From Lunularia cruciata (Eukaryota; Streptophyta; Marchantiopsida; Lunulariales; Lunulariaceae), in contig OX419757.1 of NCBI GenBank assembly GCA_948567375.1, forward strand, positions 3,720,001-3,784,000: a stretch of 64,000 bases of DNA, given 5' to 3'. The stretch's first letter is position 1, and each line of letters opens with the position of its first letter. Under the pieces are notes generated by a model that saw only the letters and a list, made by a program, of their open reading frames with translations, did no database searches and was not told the origin of the DNA. Made by a program: the position numbers and the translations under genes. Below, piece after piece: positions 58,564 to 64,000 of the stretch.

Positions 58564-58695
58564 ATAGCACATGCTGCGATATACTATATCCAGTCCTCTT
58601 CCGCGTCATAGCACATGCTGCGCTATACTATATCGAGTCCTCTTCCGCGTCATAGCACATGCTGCGCTATACTATATCCAGTCCTCTTCCGCGTC
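58564..58695. repeat. Three tandem 44-bp repeats
   Basis: The unit CATAGCACATGCTGCG + CTATACTATATCCAGTC + CTCTTCCGCGT occurs three times head to tail (58,564, 58,608, 58,652) with only two single-base differences. The unit length is not a multiple of three, so a coding role is unlikely. Confidence 0.93.
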
Positions 58696-60021
58696 GCCCC
58701 GACTCGGCCAAGACAACATCCACTCCTCTCCCACTTCGCTCCACTGCACCCATTCTCAATAATGCTCTTTCTATTACTACTAGCTCGATGTTTGCCTGTT
58801 TCATAGTCCCTACACGACTTTCGATTTCAATGTTCCTGCCCCACTCCCCATTTGTGATTACTTCGATCGTTCATGCTTTGCTTGTAGGTAGTCGATTACC
58901 CGATGCATAATATTTCACGACATGCGTAGCTCAGCTGTTACCGGTTACGCATTGCTTACTAGTTCTATACATGTGTTGCTCTCGATATGTTGCTGTTACC
59001 CTTTTACTTCAGTTTACTTTCGTTTTGTTAGATTCACTTAATCTCATTTACGGATTTAATACTCATCTCGATTTTCTCAATATCATGTTACATTCCATCT
59101 GCACTTCATATGCCTTTAATGAGTTCTGGATCTTCCGTTCTTCGAACGGCTTCTGCTCGCATCTCCTACTATCCAGTCCCCTCACGCTTCGCTCCGACAC
59201 AGCCAAGACACCATTTGCTCCACCCATCCTCAACTAAAGCTCTGTTTTTTGCTCGTTGCTCGATGTTTCTCTGTTTGACGGTCCTCCCCTGCTTTCCATT
59301 TCAGATGCTTAATCTGTTGTGTCTTGGTTCTTATTCCATGATGTACACTAGTTCTCTGCAGGTGCTACTTATGAAATGTATCAATTACGTCCTTACTTCC
59401 GCGTGTCTTCGTTAGATTAGATTCACTTACATTCCATTTCCTTAGATTCAGTTTATTTCGATTTGCATACGGTCATGCATGCATTCCATATGTACTTCAT
59501 ATCCACGTTCTCGGTTCCATACTTCGTGGGTTCTGAGTTCCGTTCTTCGAACGGCATCTGCTCCCATTTCTCAAATATCAACAGGAGCAGTAGAGGTCAA
59601 ACTTACTTTCTTCTCCGGATGATCTCCAAAATTTAGGTTCCGCCCTGGTTCTATCTGTACTTGTTCTGCTTGATTCCCTTAGTAGAATTGTCATATTAGT
59701 CTTTTCACTCTTTCTAATTTTTTGCATTTTAATGAACCTGTGCAACTGCACAACGTCTTCTGTCAAGTTGATTCTGAACTGAAACTCCTGGATCCTTGCA
59801 GGGACAACAAGAGCGACGTTGGTGGATTTCAGGTTTCGTTCTCAAATCTTGTTTAGCTCTTATGCTTGGAGAACTCAAGTGCTTCCCTGTTATGAATTAA
59901 AGTGCTTGTAGTTTTAATTTGGGGGTCATCCGCTGTTTTGAGTCCGTAAACGTGTTAAGAACATCAGTCAAATTTATATTCTCATTGGACTGAGATGTTG
60001 TACAATGTCGGTTTCCTGCAG

Positions 60022-62389
60022 GAAGGCCTCCCGATGAAAGAGAAGTGGCCAGGATCAAGTCCAAGTGATGTTTTACAGCTGTTCAATGACACTCAGCGAA
60101 GTGCGTTATTTTCCTCTATCCTGCGTTCATCTCCCAGATAATTGGGTCAGAAGAATATGGCTCGAACATAATAATGTCTAATTTTTGGTATTCTCGTTAC
60201 TCCTAGGGTCTGTGTATCGTCCTTTCGCGGATTTTGCAATCCAGGAATTGGGCAGGCGGTCCGACGTTGTTCCTTTCCTTCTGAAGGTTAGTCTCAGGAC
60301 ATTGGCTTTAACTTATCAGTGGCACAGTCTTCCAAGGAGGATGCTGGAGGAGTTGCTAGAAGCTCCTCTCTTGTCCTGACTACTAAAAAGCGTCAGTGTT
60401 GCGGTATATGGTGTGTACTTACATGAATATTCTGCTAAACAGGAGGAATTCAGGAATATGGTCGCGAAAGATAATACAACAGTTATGGAAAACAAGGCAT
60501 TTGCGTCCTCAAAGATTCGCTATTTCCGAGTCACCTACATCAACTCTGGTACGGCAATGCAGGTAGGTCCAAATGGTACTGGGTCATATATATCAAAACT
60601 TATGGGAATCTGCGCATCAACGAATCGGTCGCCTAAGAACTTTAAGTAGATTGCCATGAATTTCATACCTTCATTTACAGTTCCAATTATAGCGCTTTAA
60701 TGTACGGTTATCATGATACGTGCTACTCGAACAGCGGGGGTGAACTTGCCTGTTCAAAGTTAGAAAGACACTATCACTTTGTCATATTCATAGGACGATT
60801 GTTTGATTACTTGGAGTTGGAGCTCCTTCAGGACCAGCCAGTTGTGAGATTTTAAGTTATGAGCCAGTAAAGTCAGCATCTTTAGAATGGACGCATGAAT
60901 TGGGGTGGAGCTGAATGGTTCTTCTGCTTTCAGGTGCTGAATGTAGCGGGGTTCTCAAGACCAGAGTTTGACTTGCCCATATTCTGTGCTGATTTCTTCT
61001 CAACAGCGAGTAGGAACATAATTGTCCTGTAAGCATCAGCAGCAACTCTTGATAATTGTTGTTGTTATCTCCGGTCTCTTTGTATTTTTCAACCAGTGGT
61101 TAAGTATTGCGACATCGTCGTGTTTGTGACGACTATATTTTTTTGGCAAATTTAGGTCCTCTAATTAAAGATGATTATGATTTATACTGCCTATACTGAG
61201 TAGAAGAACGGGTTAACTTTACAGAGACCTGAATCCTCTATACAGCACGAACACCAACATGGTTTACAAGCAACAATACTACGATGACCTGATAACTCTT
61301 GCCAACAAGCACGCAGAGGTAAGACGAGTCTAATCGAGGTTTTATCTTAACTACCAGATTGAGCCGTTTCTTTTCCTCTATACAGTAGGAATGTTCGATG
61401 TCCGTGTGACCACTTAATTGGGATATCTTATATCCCCGTCCGGTCTTTTCTTCGGAATGAAGGTGCTGCCTTGGGGTGATAAACTCACTACAGAGTCAAT
61501 GCAATTCTTCTCTCCACTTGTCCTCTGGACAAAGGCGTTGGATCAAGATCTTTGCAAAACGTTACTCCCAGCTTTCAAAGACTATCTCCAGGTGAGCTAC
61601 CGGAAGTCATATCTTAGAAGACCACTCTTTTGGGCAGGAAAGCTTGATGCCATGGATGAGATATTGCTGCAAGTTCTACATAGTGTTATAAATACCTACA
61701 GGTTTTGGTACTGCAGTCCGTAAGACACCCTTTCCATTGTCTTGGCCATCTCACTAAAATATTCCCATACACAGGCCTGGTTGAAATTGTCAGACGGAGC
61801 TCAGCCCACAACAGATCCTCTAGCAATGGCGAGAAATCGAGAAGCTCAACATCGTTACCTTACTTGGCGAGCTACCAAGGTTAGCCTCAATTTCGTAACA
61901 TTCTGCTTGGGTTTCAGTTCACTGGATGTATTATAAATAATCCCTTAAAGAGTGTTGAGGATTCACTGCAAATGCAAACGGGGTGTAATCAGGATCCAGG
62001 CCGGCCTCTACTCTCAAGGCTTTATGGGGAAGATCTGTCTGAGGTACTTTCCCCGACTGGTGAATCTTGATAGTGCTATTAGGAGGTTGCGAAGTCGTTC
62101 AAAAGCTAAAACTGTTGCTTGTCAGAACTACGTGCCCTGAAAGGTGATTATGTCTTAGTACACGTTGTTTCTCTATCAGTTACCTTATATCTCGCTTCCG
62201 CAATATGTACAGAAATACATTGAGGAGTATCTCTTCAACGGGTTGAAAACCCTTGGAACCAAGTCGTTTCTGGACTACTTCCCTGAGTACAGAACAGAGG
62301 AGGGAACGATCAGCAAGCAGCGAAGTATGATGGGGAAGTCATTCTCTGTGAGACCATGGGATAAACATGGTAATCCTATACTTAATTGA
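60022..62389 (+). CDS. HY2: Ferredoxin-dependent bilin reductase, HY2 type (phytochromobilin synthase or close relative), 5' end open
   Basis: Reduces biliverdin to the linear tetrapyrrole chromophore of phytochrome, using ferredoxin, in plastids. Exons with consistent phase: 60022-60100, 60207-60286, 60443-60562, 60934-61028, 61225-61318, 61463-61591, 61775-61879, 61993-62043, 62213-62389. These give 309 residues; the transit peptide must lie upstream. Family landmarks: YRPFADFAIQEL, PEFDLPIFCADFFSTASRNI, LDLNPLYS, PWGDKLTTESMQFFSPLVLW, NREAQHRYLTWRA, KDPGRPLL, and a C-terminus GTKSFLDYFPEYRTEEGT that closely resembles plant HY2. The Asp in CADFF (codon 60,991-60,993) is the PcyA-type catalytic position. 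Flowering-plant HY2, as I recall it, has Asn there. A moss-type phycourobilin synthase is the main alternative. Confidence 0.9.
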
Positions 62390-63385
62390 TGAAGAAATCA
62401 ACCAACCGATAATTTTGTCCTCAAAGGTGAGTTTAGGCTCTATTCAACTCATTCAGGACTTAGTAGACAATTTTGGAGTTAATTTACGGGAAATAGAGGC
62501 GAGATTGAGATGACGCAGGTGCTAGGTACAGGCAGTGGTGTTACAATAAACCAGCTTGGAGTTGATAGCCAGTGACGTAAAACGTGACAATGACATTAGA
62601 TCTAGGTTGTGTTTTATAATCAGTATTTGTTTATATCGATTTATGAACTTGAAGTATGGCGACATATCTTACGGCGATGTAAATACGTGGAGTGTTAGCT
62701 AAGTAAAGTTGAAGTGTTGCAGTTTTGTGGTGGACGCTGACCAGGTTATATTTACACGAAAAGAACCTTCGCGGCACTCTTGTCCTGCGAAGCCACCCAA
62801 CTGTCATGCAAAGAGTACTTAATCTATGGCAATAAGTGACCACATGAATTGTCGTGTCTCTGGCATTGTTCGTTGTTTATGGGCAGATGAGGTATAAAAA
62901 TGACAAATTAGTTGTACCATCTATCATCAACATGAATCAGTTCTCATCTGGTTTCTCTGGATGCCCAGTATAATTTGACACTCCCATTCATGTACCCTTG
63001 TTTCTAACGTTTTTCAAGACTGTTTACATCCAATCTAAGAGATAACTATAGGGACCATCAAAGTTCTGCTCAAAATGGTTAACATCCTTATTCCAGGTAG
63101 CCAAAGCAGTGTATATATAAGATCATCTTCTCAAGAAAGGCAGTGTCTCAGGTCCAGTGTCAATCTAGGAAGCAGAAGCGGTCAACCTTGTGCAGTAGCA
63201 GCCAATGCTCCTGCAACCCAATATTCAACACAACTTGTGACCCACCTTTCCCGTATTCTCCCTTGACATCTCTCTCACACTTTACCATGTCCAGACACCA
63301 TAAATATTCATTTCCTCTGTAGTGTGTTAGCAAGGAGTGCCTTTTGGAAGAGTAAGAAAATCTGGTTCATAACTTGGTTACCCAC
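62390..63385. other. Spacer between convergent genes
   Basis: 3' UTR of the bilin reductase gene, then sequence with no supported gene, up to the stop codon of the minus-strand methyltransferase gene. Confidence 0.5.
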
Positions 63386-64000
63386 TTAGGAGTTCCGCTT
63401 CTGACTGATAGCAAGTGCGAGTGGGTACACTGTATTTCTTCTTGCTGAAGTTTCTAGCACAACCTGCTTAGTTGCCTGCAAGGCAAAAACACGGTTGGAG
63501 GGAGACCGTGAATACAAGCGAAGAGCATCGTTACAAACCTAGAGCATATCCTCATGATCAGGGTATACTGTAAGAAACAGCAAAACTGCACTTTGAAAAA
63601 ACAGGAGGAAAAGTGTCTCACCTCAGAAGCGCTCTTTCCCGCGTTCATGAGACTTTGAAGGCGAGACTTTATCTCATCCTCTGCCATAGGTTGATCGCGG
63701 GACCCTTCAGGAAGACCCTCTACTATGAAAGTCATCTCTCCTCGAGGACTCCGCAACTGGAATTCTGTCTGAGCTTGTTCTAACGTCCCTCGCCAGAACT
63801 GGTGTCAAGCAATTGTTGGGCGTCAGCGCAATTTGAGCTTGTCTACAGGAAGTCGCCTATCAAGATTGTACAGTATGTGACATTGAAGAGATGCTAAAGC
63901 AGGCCAAGGTGATATGACTCTACATATTAGGTGTTAATGATTTCCTTGTAGATATATCACAATTTAATCATCCATGAAATATAGTACCTCTTCATGAAAT
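63386..64000 (-). CDS. RsmI-like rRNA ribose methyltransferase, C-terminal exons (partial)
   Basis: Two exons on the minus strand: 63,622-63,798 (59 codons) and 63,386-63,475 (29 codons plus TAA), joined across GT-AG borders in phase 0. The product reads FWRGTLEQAQTEFQLRSPRG, then EMTFIVEGLPEG and a short helical tail (KSRLQSLMNAGKSASE plus ATKQVVLETSARR). This matches the end of the RsmI family (tetrapyrrole-methylase fold), which methylates the ribose of a cytidine in small-subunit rRNA. The RGTL and G-E-x-T-x-x-V-E-G words are the basis. In plants such proteins are expected in organelles. The catalytic part lies beyond the right edge. Confidence is moderate because only ~88 residues are visible. 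Confidence 0.7.

Larger units (their letters stand above)
54290..60021. other. Region upstream of the bilin reductase exons
   Basis: No conserved domain is recognised. It presumably holds the promoter and first exon(s), with the plastid transit peptide, of the bilin reductase gene. A 31-nt candidate exon (59,802-59,832) with good AG/GT borders lies just before the first secure exon. Similar blocks containing 'ttcgaacggcttctgctc' recur near 56,320, 59,120 and 59,530, and another pair shares 'ctcgatgttt' near 58.68-58.80 and 59.17-59.28 kb. Confidence 0.5.

Overview
This window comes from a nuclear plant-type genome. It has spliced genes with GT-AG introns of roughly 100-500 bp, a phytochrome-bilin reductase, a plant-style ABCB transporter, and intergenic DNA crowded with old retroelements. 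A bryophyte-grade land plant (liverwort, moss or hornwort) or a streptophyte alga fits best; the species cannot be fixed from the sequence alone.

Four host genes can be supported. A full-length ABC-B/MDR transporter lies on the plus strand at 6,582-13,259; I resolve 11 exons and 1,367 residues. A single-exon trehalase (GH37) is on the minus strand at 16,303-18,063. A ferredoxin-dependent bilin reductase of the HY2 type is on the plus strand at 60,022-62,389 (nine exons resolved, 5' end open). The 3' end of a minus-strand RsmI-like methyltransferase gene runs off the right edge from 63,386.

The middle (about 27-54 kb) is a retroelement cluster. Ty3-type element 1 (30,854-36,881, minus) has both LTRs, a CCAAT target duplication, an initiator-Met tRNA primer site and a polypurine tract, but has lost the RT/RNase H boundary. 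It sits inside one arm of an older inverted repeat. Ty3-type element 2 (about 38,167-48,025, plus) is the most remarkable object here. Between protease and reverse transcriptase it carries a DNA cytosine-5 methyltransferase domain, and after the integrase it carries a PHD-finger-like module. Its reading frame is broken by 26 stops, 17 TAG and 9 TGA with no TAA, as expected if CAG (CHG) and CGA (CG) codons were lost by deamination of methylated cytosine. A solo LTR fragment of family 1 follows it.

A non-LTR retrotransposon on the minus strand (about 50,431-54,086) has an N-terminal C2H2 finger, an RT, and a C-terminal CCHC plus restriction-like endonuclease, so it belongs to the R2/R4/CRE-like class rather than to L1. 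Several short 3'-end copies of the same family lie at 277-402, 3,221-3,562, 4,262-4,300, 50,300-50,390 and 54,145-54,250. Two of them have recognisable target-site duplications.

The remaining stretches (13.3-16.3, 18.1-27.8, 48.6-50.3 and 54.3-60 kb) show no gene I can support, apart from repeats, tRNA-like sequences and one decayed coding stretch of unknown nature.
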